This document shows positions 37,051 to 46,517 of a stretch of 64,000 nucleotides of DNA, piece by piece. The translations under genes were made by a program, and so were the position numbers. The first letter of the stretch is position 1. Each line of letters begins with the position of its first letter. The notes beneath the pieces were generated by a model. It did not search any database, was not told the origin of the DNA, and saw only the letters and a program-made list of their open reading frames with translations. Origin of the DNA: Alphaproteobacteria bacterium MarineAlpha11_Bin1 (GTDB taxonomy: Bacteria > Pseudomonadota > Alphaproteobacteria > MPNO01 > UBA830); the NCBI GenBank assembly GCA_002937455.1, contig PTJZ01000002.1, forward strand, positions 248,001-312,000, written 5' to 3'.

Positions 37051-38652
37051 CTAGTCAAAAACCGTTTCAGAATAATGTTCTGCGTTGACGATGGCCTCGA
37101 TCACTGTCGGCCCCTCTCTTTGCAATGCTTTTTCTAATTCTACGCGCAAAATTTCTCCACTACGTACACCGACAGCAGGCACACCGAAGTAATGCTCCGG
37201 TGGATCCTGATATGCCTCTTCCTGAAGAGTGGTTCCGTAAAATGGAAGCTGCCGGCGTTCTTGTTTTACCCGGATCAGCCCAAGCCAGCGATCATCTAAC
37301 ACGACGACGGGAAGGCTGATGCCAAGCCGCTTGGCCGTCGCTATTTCTCCGCAAGTCATCTGGAAGCAACCGTCGCCCAATATACAAACTACCGGAAGAT
37401 TAGGACGAGCCAGCTTAGCCGCGATTGCTGCGGGCAGTCCGAAACCCATCGAAGACCAGCCGTTGCTGATATGAAAGGTCTTCGGTGCATGTGCTGTCCA
37501 CTGGCTCGCAATCTGATGGGTATGAGCCCCAACATCAAAGGTCAGGATACCGTTGGTGGGCAATAGATCGCGTACAATGTCTATTGCTTCATGCGGCGTA
37601 AAGACCTCCGAGGCGGGCCGAAGGGCTTTTTGGAAGGCAACCCGGTGATCCGCTATCTGGGTTTCTACCCATTCATTATCGCTCGCTGGAGCCTCAACCA
37701 TTAAAGACAGAGAGGCGTCCAGATCTCCTGTCACTTCTCCTTTGACTTGAACGGATATTGCGACATCGACCTTATCAATGTCTATCTGAAGTAGCGGTGT
37801 TGCGCCAATCCAAGCCTCATATTCTACTTCGATTGTGTCATATCCGATGCCCACAATCAGGTCGGATGAGCGTAGAAAAGCCCTTTGAATTTGCCGCTTT
37901 CCCCGCTCTATACAGCCAAGGGACAGGGGATGGTCCTCATCGATCATGCCTTTTGCCATAGTAGTCGTCGCAAAGGGAAGTGCATGGCGCTCGACAAAGG
38001 ATAAAAGCAGACTGGGGTCACTCATCCTCATCGCACTGGATCCGAGTACTGCGACCGGGCGCTTGGCTGCGGCGAGTAATTCGATACCTTCTTCAACCGC
38101 TTGGGGGCTAGCAGGTGGAACCCGGATAAAGGTTTCTACATTGGGTATCGGCTCGGTTGCCAATGCCAGTGCGACGTCCTCTGGCAAGTCAAGGTGCACC
38201 GGTCCGCGAGGTTCTGACATTGAAATTCGCACAGCCCTCGTAATGGTCTCTGCTACAGAGCCCTCACGAATAGCTAATGTCGCTTTAGTAATCGGCATGA
38301 ATAACTTGTGATGATCGATATACATCTGTATCCGCCGGCCGAGCTGGTCGGTATTCAAGTTACAGGTAATTGCGATCATCGGTGATCGGTCGAGCCATGC
38401 GTTTCCAACACCGGTTGCAAGATTAGTCGCACCGGGCCCTAAGGTCGCTATCCCAAGACCTGGCGCATTAGTCATACGGCCCATCACATCCGCAGCGAAA
38501 CCAGCGGAGCCCTCATGTGCTGTAAGGACGAAGGGTAGATCATGCCTACGCATAGCATCCATCAGCGGCAAAACGTTACCGCTAGGTATACCGAAGCCAA
38601 AAGTAGTCCCCGCCATTTTTAGGATTTGAACAATAAGCTCAGCATTATTCAT
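37051..38652 (-). CDS. Thiamine-diphosphate-dependent enzyme, acetolactate-synthase family
   Basis: A 533-residue ThDP enzyme. The cofactor-activating Glu is in FVLTAHEGSAGFAADVMGR, a central FAD/nucleotide-type domain lies at about 190-330, and the ThDP/Mg motif is GDGCFQMTCGEIATAKR near 430, ending VVVLDDRWLG. It is not IlvB by its divergent substrate region, and no small regulatory subunit is nearby. Relatives decarboxylate or carboligate 2-oxoacids such as benzoylformate or sulfoacids. The gene is divergent from an anion symporter gene with 121 bases between them, which suggests that the symporter imports its precursor; that is inference. Confidence 0.85.
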   Translation of the reverse strand: MNNAELIVQILKMAGTTFGFGIPSGNVLPLMDAMRRHDLPFVLTAHEGSAGFAADVMGRMTNAPGLGIATLGPGATNLATGVGNAWLDRSPMIAITCNLNTDQLGRRIQMYIDHHKLFMPITKATLAIREGSVAETITRAVRISMSEPRGPVHLDLPEDVALALATEPIPNVETFIRVPPASPQAVEEGIELLAAAKRPVAVLGSSAMRMSDPSLLLSFVERHALPFATTTMAKGMIDEDHPLSLGCIERGKRQIQRAFLRSSDLIVGIGYDTIEVEYEAWIGATPLLQIDIDKVDVAISVQVKGEVTGDLDASLSLMVEAPASDNEWVETQIADHRVAFQKALRPASEVFTPHEAIDIVRDLLPTNGILTFDVGAHTHQIASQWTAHAPKTFHISNGWSSMGFGLPAAIAAKLARPNLPVVCILGDGCFQMTCGEIATAKRLGISLPVVVLDDRWLGLIRVKQERRQLPFYGTTLQEEAYQDPPEHYFGVPAVGVRSGEILRVELEKALQREGPTVIEAIVNAEHYSETVFD

Positions 38653-38773
38653 GGTTTACCCCGAATTCTAGTATTACCGCATAGTGCGACCTTACCCCTA
38701 TCCACCATACGGATAACTTCATACGCATTGTATCGCATTGACACCATACCAGTCACCGCGCAGGTTCATCATT

Positions 38774-40159
38774 ATGGAAAAGAAGATTGGCATATTGCCC
38801 GCAGCGGTGACCCTAGTCGGCTTATTGTTGGGCGCGTTTCTCTGGTTGCAGCCTCCACCAGATGGGACGCCTCCAGATATTATGCGGATAGCCGCAGTGG
38901 TGGTCATATCTGTATCGTTATGGGCGAGTGGAGTTGTTCCGGAGTATTTTACCGCGATAATCTTCTTTTTCCTTGCCATGGTCTTGACCGACGCCGGGGC
39001 GCCGACCGTTTTCTCCGGTTTCAACTCGACAGCGGTGTGGATGATCTTCGGCGGGCTCATCGTTGGCGCCGCAGTGCAAGAAACAGGGTTTGGGCACACC
39101 CTTGCAAGCAGACTGTTAAAAATCTTCCCGCGAAATTATTTCGGTATATTGTGCGGAATTACTGTGGTGGGTACGGTCCTTTGTTTCATAATTCCATCCA
39201 ATACCGGACGTATCGTCATAATGATGCCAATTTTTATGGCGTTGGCGGATCAGGTTGGCTTCGAACCGGGCAGCCGTGGCCGAACCGGGATGGGGCTTGC
39301 TGTTGCGGCCGGATCGATTTACCCAAGCCTATCTGTGCTCCCCGCCGCCGTTCCTAACCTAGCTTGGCTCGGCGCCACAGAAAGTATTCACGGCATAAAA
39401 TTTACGTATGCTGAGTACCTGATCGCCAATTTCCCGGTTATAGGGATCGTATCGATGATTTCGATACCCATCGTTTGCCGGACGTTGTATGCCGACCGTA
39501 TCGAGAATGTGGAAAGCGTCTTGGAGCCTGCGAGCTCATCATCAGAACAAACCCGCCTTATTCTCGTATTAACCACCGCGCTAGGACTTTGGCTAACTGA
39601 CTTCGCCCATGGAGTTTCCCCTGCATGGGTTGCACTCGGCGCCGCGGTTATTTGTATGTTACCTCGAGTTGGGATGGTCCCCGCTTCCTTTATGGTAGGA
39701 AAGGTCTCCTACGCTCCGTGGTTCTTCGTCGCGGGTGTAATAGGCATGGGGGCACTCGTCGCGGATGCCGGGCTTGGCGCTTTTATAAGCCTTTTCCTTT
39801 TCGACATCGTGCCACTTAATGCCGAGCATAATTTTTTAAATTTTGTAATTGTTGGTGGGGTCGGGTCCGCCATGGGTCTCTTAACTACCGTACCTGGACA
39901 GCCCGCAATTATGACAACGATTGCAACGGAAATAGCCGCCGCTACTGGCTGGCCTCTAAGAACAGTTTTACTTACCCAACCTCTGAACTGGGCGATGGCC
40001 ATGTTTGCCTATCAGTTCCCGCCCTTTGTTCTGGCTGCACATCTCGGCGGTATATCTGCCAGCCAGATGGTGCGACTGATCTTAGTAATGTGCTCCATAG
40101 CATGGATAATAATGATGCCCTTACTTTATCTATGGTGGAGCACATTAGGGTACTTTTAG
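38774..40159 (+). CDS. SLC13/DASS-family anion symporter
   Basis: A 461-residue membrane protein with about twelve helices and the two repeats of the divalent anion:Na+ symporter family. The first repeat has the Ser-Asn-Thr anion/sodium signature as CFIIPSNTGRIVIMMPIFMA near residue 140. The second repeat has LTTVPGQPAIMTT near 375 in place of the usual SNT motif. It would import a di- or tricarboxylate or sulfonate. The ATG at 38774 begins MEKKIGILPAAVTL, placing the first helix normally. It is divergent from the ThDP enzyme gene, whose substrate it may supply. Confidence 0.85.
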   Translation: MEKKIGILPAAVTLVGLLLGAFLWLQPPPDGTPPDIMRIAAVVVISVSLWASGVVPEYFTAIIFFFLAMVLTDAGAPTVFSGFNSTAVWMIFGGLIVGAAVQETGFGHTLASRLLKIFPRNYFGILCGITVVGTVLCFIIPSNTGRIVIMMPIFMALADQVGFEPGSRGRTGMGLAVAAGSIYPSLSVLPAAVPNLAWLGATESIHGIKFTYAEYLIANFPVIGIVSMISIPIVCRTLYADRIENVESVLEPASSSSEQTRLILVLTTALGLWLTDFAHGVSPAWVALGAAVICMLPRVGMVPASFMVGKVSYAPWFFVAGVIGMGALVADAGLGAFISLFLFDIVPLNAEHNFLNFVIVGGVGSAMGLLTTVPGQPAIMTTIATEIAAATGWPLRTVLLTQPLNWAMAMFAYQFPPFVLAAHLGGISASQMVRLILVMCSIAWIIMMPLLYLWWSTLGYF

Positions 40160-40303
40160 TAGTTTCTTATCGGCTAATTTATCGGTCCAGAGACTACCGG
40201 CGGAGTATTTTTTAGGCGCAGCATATGAACTTAGCTATAATTTCGGCCAAACTGTTTCTTTACGTTCCAACGGTTTCCTAAATTAGTTGTTTCCAGACGC
40301 CTA

Positions 40304-41332
40304 TCAAACCCTTCCGTCTGCGCTCAGTAATATAGCAATCGGCCGGGTCTGTTTGAATTCAGCGAGGATAATCATTAGTATTACCGTAATCGGTACTGAG
40401 AGGAACATGCCGGTAACGCCCCAGATAGACCCCCAGATTGCAAGTGATACGATCACGACCAGCGAAGAAAGGTTGAGTGATTTCCCCATCATCCGGGGTT
40501 CTAGAACGTTGCCAATTATAATCTGCGCCGCTCCCAGCCCGACCGCAATTATCAAGAATTCGCTTCCACCGCCAAATTGTAGTAGCGCCATGAGCGCTGG
40601 GAAGATAACACCTAGAAGAGATCCAATGGTCGGTATGTATGCTAGAAGAAAAATTACAAATGCCCAGAATCCGGCAAGATCTAATCCAACTGCTACCAAA
40701 ACGATGTAACTGATCACGGCAGTCAGAAGGCTAAGAAGGGTTTTCACAGCTATATAGGTCTGCGTCCGTTTCTGAATTTCTGATAAGATAAGCTGAACCT
40801 CCTCCCGCCGCTCCGCACCCGGAAAAAGGGCCTCAATTTTGCGGGAGAAAGTACGCTGTTCGGCTAGAAGGAAAATGACATAAACCACAATTAATCCAGC
40901 GTTTCCAGCAACTTTAGCAACCGCGGTCGCAACTCCGCTAATTAGCGCTTTCACGTCAATCTGGTCAATCACATGGGCAATCGTTGGCCTTTCCGTCATC
41001 CCACCGAACCGCGTAATACCGTCGATCAACCTTTCCAGATTTGTCTGATACATCGGTGCAGCATCTCGAACAGATGCAATATTACCGCTGATTAGCTCCA
41101 CTATCAGCCCCAGAATAATAAGGAAGAATACTATCGACGAGGTTAGAGCCAACCAGCCCGGAACCCCTGTATACCCTCCTATCAACCGAGAAAGCGCGGT
41201 AATTACATACCAAATCAAAACAGCGATCGCGAAGGGGATCAGAAGTTCTCGTCCCGTCACTAACACGTAGGTCATTAGTGCAGCGATACCGAAAGTGATA
41301 CCGAAAGCTGACAGTCTGGAAGGCATGGGCAT
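40304..41332 (-). CDS. AI-2E (PerM)-family membrane transporter
   Basis: A 342-residue protein with seven to eight membrane helices arranged as in the AI-2E/PerM family: two near the N-terminus (10-45), one at about 60-80, a soluble segment (90-145), then helices to residue 320. The motif GSLLGVIFPALMALLQFGG near 240 is typical. Members export small molecules or ions; only a few are linked to autoinducer-2 or Na+/H+ exchange. It stands alone between an anion symporter and a luciferase-like gene, so no specific role can be proposed. Confidence 0.87.
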   Translation of the reverse strand: MPMPSRLSAFGITFGIAALMTYVLVTGRELLIPFAIAVLIWYVITALSRLIGGYTGVPGWLALTSSIVFFLIILGLIVELISGNIASVRDAAPMYQTNLERLIDGITRFGGMTERPTIAHVIDQIDVKALISGVATAVAKVAGNAGLIVVYVIFLLAEQRTFSRKIEALFPGAERREEVQLILSEIQKRTQTYIAVKTLLSLLTAVISYIVLVAVGLDLAGFWAFVIFLLAYIPTIGSLLGVIFPALMALLQFGGGSEFLIIAVGLGAAQIIIGNVLEPRMMGKSLNLSSLVVIVSLAIWGSIWGVTGMFLSVPITVILMIILAEFKQTRPIAILLSADGRV

Positions 41333-41557
41333 GCTCCTGCCGGTGGGTCAGTAATTCAAACTTATCAGAATCATTCGGGTTTGGGTGTATGTGTCGTTAC
41401 CCGTTTTCTCTAGAGATGGGTGAGACCTATGCAGATTTTCCATTCGGTACCTCCAATTAGTATAATTATAGAGCGTATTCGAGTTGAAAACGTAGAGGTT
41501 GCCGCAATCATTTAAGATTTTGACCCCACAAACTACTTTGCAGGATCAGGCCAACAC

Positions 41558-42649
41558 CTATCGTAGTCCCCGATTTTCCAGCCGCGGCAGGACTTCCTCA
41601 ACAATTATCGGAAGATCATTTAGATAGTTTGGTAAACCCATTGCTACGGCATCGGCGCCGGCTTCTGATAATCTAGCGAGCTGTTCAGCCACGTTATCGG
41701 GGTCGCCTACGATTGGGGTTGCACCGTTGGCTGTAGCTGCACGCATGTGAAAACGACGCCGGTCGTCCTCTGAAATCGCATCTGTGTCAATTCCCCGCTC
41801 CACCATCATTACCCGACAAGCTTCGGTATCCGCATAATCGACCGCATAATGATGGTGATATTCCTCGGCTTCCCTCTGAGTGGGCCGACAGACGACCCCG
41901 ATGTTAGTAAACAGGCCAACGTCACGGCCAATAGCTCGCCCGGCGCTCCGGAGGTTGGTGCAATCTTCTGTAAATTTGTCGTAATCGTAAAATGTATGAA
42001 ATAGCATATCGGCGTTCCTCACCGCATATTCTCGCCCTCTGCCCGATGTCCCCGCGCAAACCACCATCGGCCGCTGCCGGCTCACTGGCTTGGGGTTTAG
42101 CACCGTGCCTTTAGTTTGGAAAAACTCACCTTTGAAGTCGAATGGCTCGTCCTCAGTCCAGATCCGAGTTACCAAATCAATCCATTCCTGCCCCAAATCA
42201 TAACGCCGCTCATGGTCGTCTAGTTCCACCCCAAGCATATCAAATTCTTTTTTATACCACCCACAAACGATGTTCAGCCCAAACCGCCCCCCACTAATAT
42301 GATCCGCTGTCACCATCTGTTTTGCCGCGACGGCCGGCGGGTATGCGGTTACATGAACAGTTCCAAAGGCCATTATATTTTGCGTCACAGCTAATAGGCC
42401 AGACGCCCAAGCAATGCTCTCAAAGTTGGAACCGTTATGATTTGTCTCCCCTCCATACCCGATCCAGCGGCCTAGTGGCAGAATGAAGTCGATACCCGCG
42501 TCGTCCGCACGAACCGCGAGCTCGCGACAATTTTTCCAGCTTGCATCCCAGCGATCCGGAAAGGTAGAGCAAGCCAACCCGCCATCGCAATTAAATCCAA
42601 ACAGGCCGACTGCCAGTTTGTTACCGCTCAATTTTCTTATCGGTTCCAT
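41558..42649 (-). CDS. Luciferase-like flavin-dependent monooxygenase (RutA/SfnG-like)
   Basis: A 363-residue TIM-barrel monooxygenase. Family features are NHNGSNFESIAWASGLLAVT near residue 75, FGTVHVTAYPPAVAAKQM near 98, the GGRFGLNIVCGWYKKEFDML block near 125, and CAGTSGRGREYAVRNADMLF near 195. These match the group C flavin monooxygenases such as RutA (pyrimidine ring opening) and SfnG (dimethylsulfone), which use FMNH2. Although F420 genes are 10 kb away, the sequence is of the FMN-using type. No flavin reductase is adjacent. Substrate is unknown; an N-heterocycle would fit the region. Confidence 0.85.
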   Translation of the reverse strand: MEPIRKLSGNKLAVGLFGFNCDGGLACSTFPDRWDASWKNCRELAVRADDAGIDFILPLGRWIGYGGETNHNGSNFESIAWASGLLAVTQNIMAFGTVHVTAYPPAVAAKQMVTADHISGGRFGLNIVCGWYKKEFDMLGVELDDHERRYDLGQEWIDLVTRIWTEDEPFDFKGEFFQTKGTVLNPKPVSRQRPMVVCAGTSGRGREYAVRNADMLFHTFYDYDKFTEDCTNLRSAGRAIGRDVGLFTNIGVVCRPTQREAEEYHHHYAVDYADTEACRVMMVERGIDTDAISEDDRRRFHMRAATANGATPIVGDPDNVAEQLARLSEAGADAVAMGLPNYLNDLPIIVEEVLPRLENRGLR

Positions 42650-42858
42650 AACTTAAATGTCGCCCGACTCTTTCGATTGATCAAAACAGCCAGAAAAAAA
42701 CCTTTCATGCGGTCAGGGTCAAAGGCGTTAAACTATAACCCGCTCTTCAGCCCCGAACTATTAAATATTAGAGAGAGATATCAGCAGCGTATCAATTGGT
42801 TTCAGGACTTTGAGGAGTGACTTAGCCGGACTCTTTTTAATTATCGCGTTTTCCACCG

Positions 42859-43731
42859 TCATCTGCATTTTACTAAATATAGATTACTACCAACTATTAG
42901 GATTGCACCAGCAAGGCTCCACCAACTGGGTATTTCAGAAAATAGGAATATCCCGAAGATTGCTGAATAAACTATTCGCATGTAGTCGAATGGCACCGTA
43001 ATCGTGGCTTCGCCCAGGGTAAAGCCATGGGTGATACAGGACTGGCCTACTATGCCTAGAAATCCTACAAGGACTAGCAGCCAGACTTCGTTCCAAGTTG
43101 GGTGGACCCAAAAAACAGCCGCCGGAATAGAAGAAAACAACATCATATAGAGCGCGTAATAAAAGATGATCCGCCTGGTCGGCTCGGTGGACGAAAGTTT
43201 TTTGATACAGATTACCACCATTCCCCCAAACAAGGCTCCCGCGACGGCGACCAACCCATCCGGATCGAAACCTCCCCCGAATGGGCGTAACATCACGAGA
43301 ATCCCAACAAATCCAAAGCATGTAATCGCTACCCTATGTTTTCCGGCCACTTCGCCAAGAAACACAAATGCAAGCAGGATCATGAAAAGCGGTCGGGAAA
43401 ATTGGAGCGCCATCGCATCGGCTAACACCAGATGGGTGATCGAATAGAAAAAACAAAAGTTACCACAAGCACCCCAAAATCCTCTCTGAAGGTGCAGAAA
43501 TGGGCGCTTTGTTCGGATGATATCAAAGCCCCCGGTAACCATGAGCCATGGAGCAAAAAGTAGGAATCCAACCAGTGCCCGACAGAACATAAGCTGAGCC
43601 GCTGACATCCGATCACCAAGGATTTTTACGAATACGGCCATTACTGTCAGCAGAATCGCCCCGGCCGATACCAACAAAACGGCACGAAAATTAGCTGGCA
43701 GTGTTACCCAGCGCGCCCGGGCAGCATTCAT
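42859..43731 (-). CDS. EamA-family (DMT) transporter
   Basis: A 290-residue protein with ten predicted membrane helices in two EamA repeats (about 15-140 and 155-288). Typical signals are FCRALVGFLLFAPWL in the first repeat and LGEATITVPFDYMRIVYS in the second. Members export amino acids, nucleobases or other metabolites. It is divergent from the class IV aminotransferase gene, with about 120 bases between the starts. Substrate unknown. Confidence 0.87.
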   Translation of the reverse strand: MNAARARWVTLPANFRAVLLVSAGAILLTVMAVFVKILGDRMSAAQLMFCRALVGFLLFAPWLMVTGGFDIIRTKRPFLHLQRGFWGACGNFCFFYSITHLVLADAMALQFSRPLFMILLAFVFLGEVAGKHRVAITCFGFVGILVMLRPFGGGFDPDGLVAVAGALFGGMVVICIKKLSSTEPTRRIIFYYALYMMLFSSIPAAVFWVHPTWNEVWLLVLVGFLGIVGQSCITHGFTLGEATITVPFDYMRIVYSAIFGIFLFSEIPSWWSLAGAILIVGSNLYLVKCR

Positions 43732-43849
43732 TTACCTAGCAGACCCCCCCCCTTATCCTTGATGATAAAATTCGTTTTTACTCGAAACCAACCGATGCAG
43801 AATAGAGCAAATATTTGGAAGTCGGGTAATAGACGGATAAGATTATGGA

Positions 43850-44827
43850 ATGAGCGACGCCAACATCATATATCTTAACGGCGTATTTCTGCCTGAGGAG
43901 AAAGCCACAGTTCCGGTCACCGAACGTGGATTTTTTGGTGGCGACGGGGTTTACGAGGTGACGCGTACCTTCCGCCATAAACTTTTCGGCCTAGATGCCC
44001 ACCTCGACCGGTTATACCGGTCCTTGGCATATGTTCGAATCAACCCTGGTTTGAGCCGCGACGAACTTTTCTCTGCAACACAGGAAACGTTGACACGGAA
44101 TCTCGGTCGCCTCGATTCTGAAAGCGATTACGCCGTTTGGCATGTAATTACTCGGGGCGACAATGTCACTGGCCGGCCATCGCGAACGATCGTTTCAATG
44201 TTCTGCGTCGAGATCGAATTTGTCCAGTACGCTTCGAGATATCTTGGTGGGCTTAAGCTCATCACACCGGGTATCCGGCGCACTCCGCCAGACAGCATTG
44301 ATCCCAAAGCGAAGGTGCTAAGCCGAATGAATCAAATTCAGGCGACACTAGAGGCCAAACGCACCGATATAGATGTCACCCCTCTTCTGCTTGACAGCGC
44401 TGGTAATATCGCTGAAACGAATACGGGGAACTTTTTCTTCGTAGCTGAAGGTCGTCTGCACACATCCTCAACGCGCAATGTGCTCGGCGGAGTGACCCGC
44501 GCCACGGTGATAGAAATCGCCGATGAACTGGGAATCGAGACTGTCGAAGGTGATTTTACGCCATATGACGTATACGCGTCTGACGAAGCCTTTATCTGCA
44601 GCACAACTCCGGTAGTCGTACCAGTGAAGGAACTAAACGGTGTACAGATTGGCGCCACTGAAAACAGTTTGCCCGGACTCCTCACACTGCGGATAATGGA
44701 AAAATTTATAGAGCGGACGGGTGTGGATTTTGTCAATCAAGCGATAACCCGCCTAGGTAACAACTCTTCAAAGGGGCTGGCAGAGGATTGGAAGACCCAA
44801 TTAAAAACGTTGGCTACCGCTAAATGA
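43850..44827 (+). CDS. Class IV aminotransferase (branched-chain / D-amino-acid aminotransferase fold)
   Basis: A 325-residue PLP enzyme. The catalytic Lys is in DPKAKVLSRMNQIQA, the PLP-phosphate and Glu region is IAETNTGNFFFVAEG, and the C-terminal signature VLGGVTRATVIEIADELGI is clear. The N-terminal INPGLSRDEL region fits the fold. It could act on branched-chain amino acids, D-alanine, or as an aminodeoxychorismate lyase; the substrate residues do not decide. The Rieske oxygenase gene follows 178 bases downstream in the same direction, so the two may be co-regulated. Confidence 0.85.
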   Translation: MSDANIIYLNGVFLPEEKATVPVTERGFFGGDGVYEVTRTFRHKLFGLDAHLDRLYRSLAYVRINPGLSRDELFSATQETLTRNLGRLDSESDYAVWHVITRGDNVTGRPSRTIVSMFCVEIEFVQYASRYLGGLKLITPGIRRTPPDSIDPKAKVLSRMNQIQATLEAKRTDIDVTPLLLDSAGNIAETNTGNFFFVAEGRLHTSSTRNVLGGVTRATVIEIADELGIETVEGDFTPYDVYASDEAFICSTTPVVVPVKELNGVQIGATENSLPGLLTLRIMEKFIERTGVDFVNQAITRLGNNSSKGLAEDWKTQLKTLATAK

Positions 44828-45005
44828 GCTGGAATAATACAACCGCATCATCGAGACGGGTATTTCGGATGATGAAAATCGATCCGCAATTGCCCGTGCG
44901 TACCATTTTTTGACTCTGGATATTTTAAACAACTCTACAAAACCTTAACAATTTCACCTTGCCGGAGCATTTACGCCAACATTTAAGAATGCTTTTATCC
45001 TAGTC

Positions 45006-46310
45006 ATGACAAATAATTTCTCCGACCTCGCACCCGAGGGCCGCGTGCATCGGCGAGTCTATATCGATCCAGAGGTTTTTAACGCCGAAATGGAACGTAT
45101 CTTCGGATGTGCGTGGCTTTTCGTCGGACACGAAAGCCAGCTAGCCAAACCCGGTCAGTACGTTACAGCACATCTTGGCGAACGCCCCATGATCGTCGCC
45201 CGTCATACAGATGGGGAAATATATGTCTTTGCCAATCGGTGCACCCATCGCGGAATGAAAGTATGTAGCGCTCGGCGCGGCTCCAAGAATCGTTTCATCT
45301 GTCCTTATCACGGATGGGCTTTCGCGACCGATGGATCGCTAATCGGTATTCCTCATGGCAAGGGTTACAACGGAAAAATAGACCCGAAGGATCCCGCACT
45401 CTCACTCGACCGAGCCGCTCGCGTCGACAACTATCGCGGTTTTATTTTTGCTAGCAAGGCTATCGAGGGTCCTTCACTAACGGAGTATCTGGGCCCTATG
45501 ACCCGTGCCCTCGATAATATGGTTGAAAGAGCACCCGGCGGCGAAATTGAGATGACAGGTGGAGGCTTCCGCCAACGATATAAGGGTAACTGGAAACTCC
45601 ACATGGAGAATGCCAATGACCTAATGCATGCATCGATTGTTCACGCCTCGTCGGTTGAGGCAGCGCAGGCTGTTGCGGATAACCTAGAAGATGGCGCCGA
45701 AGATCATGCGCTGCAAATGTTCAAAGGCAATGGCTTGCCGCTATCACTTATGGATGACGTAGAGATTCATGGTTTCCCGGGTGGACATTCCTATATGGGG
45801 GGTTTTTACAAAGAAGGACAGATAACCCAAACAACCGACGAAGACCCAATAGTCGCCCGATATCGTGAGTCAATGATTGAAGCCTATGGAGAAAATCGCG
45901 CATTAGACATTTTGGGGTGGGACACCTTTAATCACCTGATCTATCCAAACCTAATCCTAAATCCAAAACACCAGCAGATGCGTCTATTACAGCCTGTCAG
46001 CGTTGATTGTACGATCGTTCATTCAATGTGTTTCCGACTGAAAGGTGCGCCAGAAGAGATGTATCAACGAAGCGTACGCTTTCTGAGTGCACTTAACTCC
46101 CCTGCATCTCAGATCACCACAGACGACATTGCAATGTTTAACAATATACAGTTAGCGTTGGACGAGGCAGATACTGACTGGATTAATGTCTCACGCGGTC
46201 TCGGTCATGACCAGGCGAACGACGACGGCGGTGAAATCGGAGAAGTTGGCACTAGCGAATTGCCGCTACGCGCCCAATACTCGGCCTGGCGAGACTTAAT
46301 GAACGCTTAA
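45006..46310 (+). CDS. Rieske-type aromatic-ring-hydroxylating oxygenase, alpha subunit
   Basis: A 434-residue oxygenase. The Rieske 2Fe-2S ligands are C79, H81, C99 and H102 (CTHRGMKVC and ICPYHGW). The mononuclear iron site begins with ENANDLMHASIVHAS near residue 200, with the bridging Asp two positions before the usual spacing. It should hydroxylate or demethylate an aromatic or N-methyl substrate using electrons from a reductase. No beta subunit, ferredoxin or reductase gene is adjacent. The ferredoxin reductase at 51.5 kb or the chain at 55.2 kb could serve, but this is speculation. Confidence 0.9.
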   Translation: MTNNFSDLAPEGRVHRRVYIDPEVFNAEMERIFGCAWLFVGHESQLAKPGQYVTAHLGERPMIVARHTDGEIYVFANRCTHRGMKVCSARRGSKNRFICPYHGWAFATDGSLIGIPHGKGYNGKIDPKDPALSLDRAARVDNYRGFIFASKAIEGPSLTEYLGPMTRALDNMVERAPGGEIEMTGGGFRQRYKGNWKLHMENANDLMHASIVHASSVEAAQAVADNLEDGAEDHALQMFKGNGLPLSLMDDVEIHGFPGGHSYMGGFYKEGQITQTTDEDPIVARYRESMIEAYGENRALDILGWDTFNHLIYPNLILNPKHQQMRLLQPVSVDCTIVHSMCFRLKGAPEEMYQRSVRFLSALNSPASQITTDDIAMFNNIQLALDEADTDWINVSRGLGHDQANDDGGEIGEVGTSELPLRAQYSAWRDLMNA

Positions 46311-46517
46311 TATTCTATAAGCCGGCGACAATATTCCGGAGAAAAAACTATGCCAGTCTGCGGTTTGCCACCCGCCACATCCGACTACTGAATGATCTCC
46401 GGGGGCTGGTTTGGTGGTTTTGTTATTGCTTTAACCTTCTGAGAAATAGTGTCTGTCCGGTCTCTACCAATATTTTATAGTGATAATGGAGTTAAAATAA
46501 GGGTCCGGGTCCACAAG

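Noticed and set aside
37051..38652. IlvB-type acetolactate synthase for branched-chain synthesis
   Set aside because: No small subunit (IlvN) and no ilv genes nearby, and the substrate region differs. I kept only the ThDP family level.
41558..42649. F420-dependent oxidoreductase for the luciferase-like protein
   Set aside because: Its motifs match RutA/SfnG-type FMN monooxygenases better than F420-dependent reductases. Proximity to fbiC alone is not enough.
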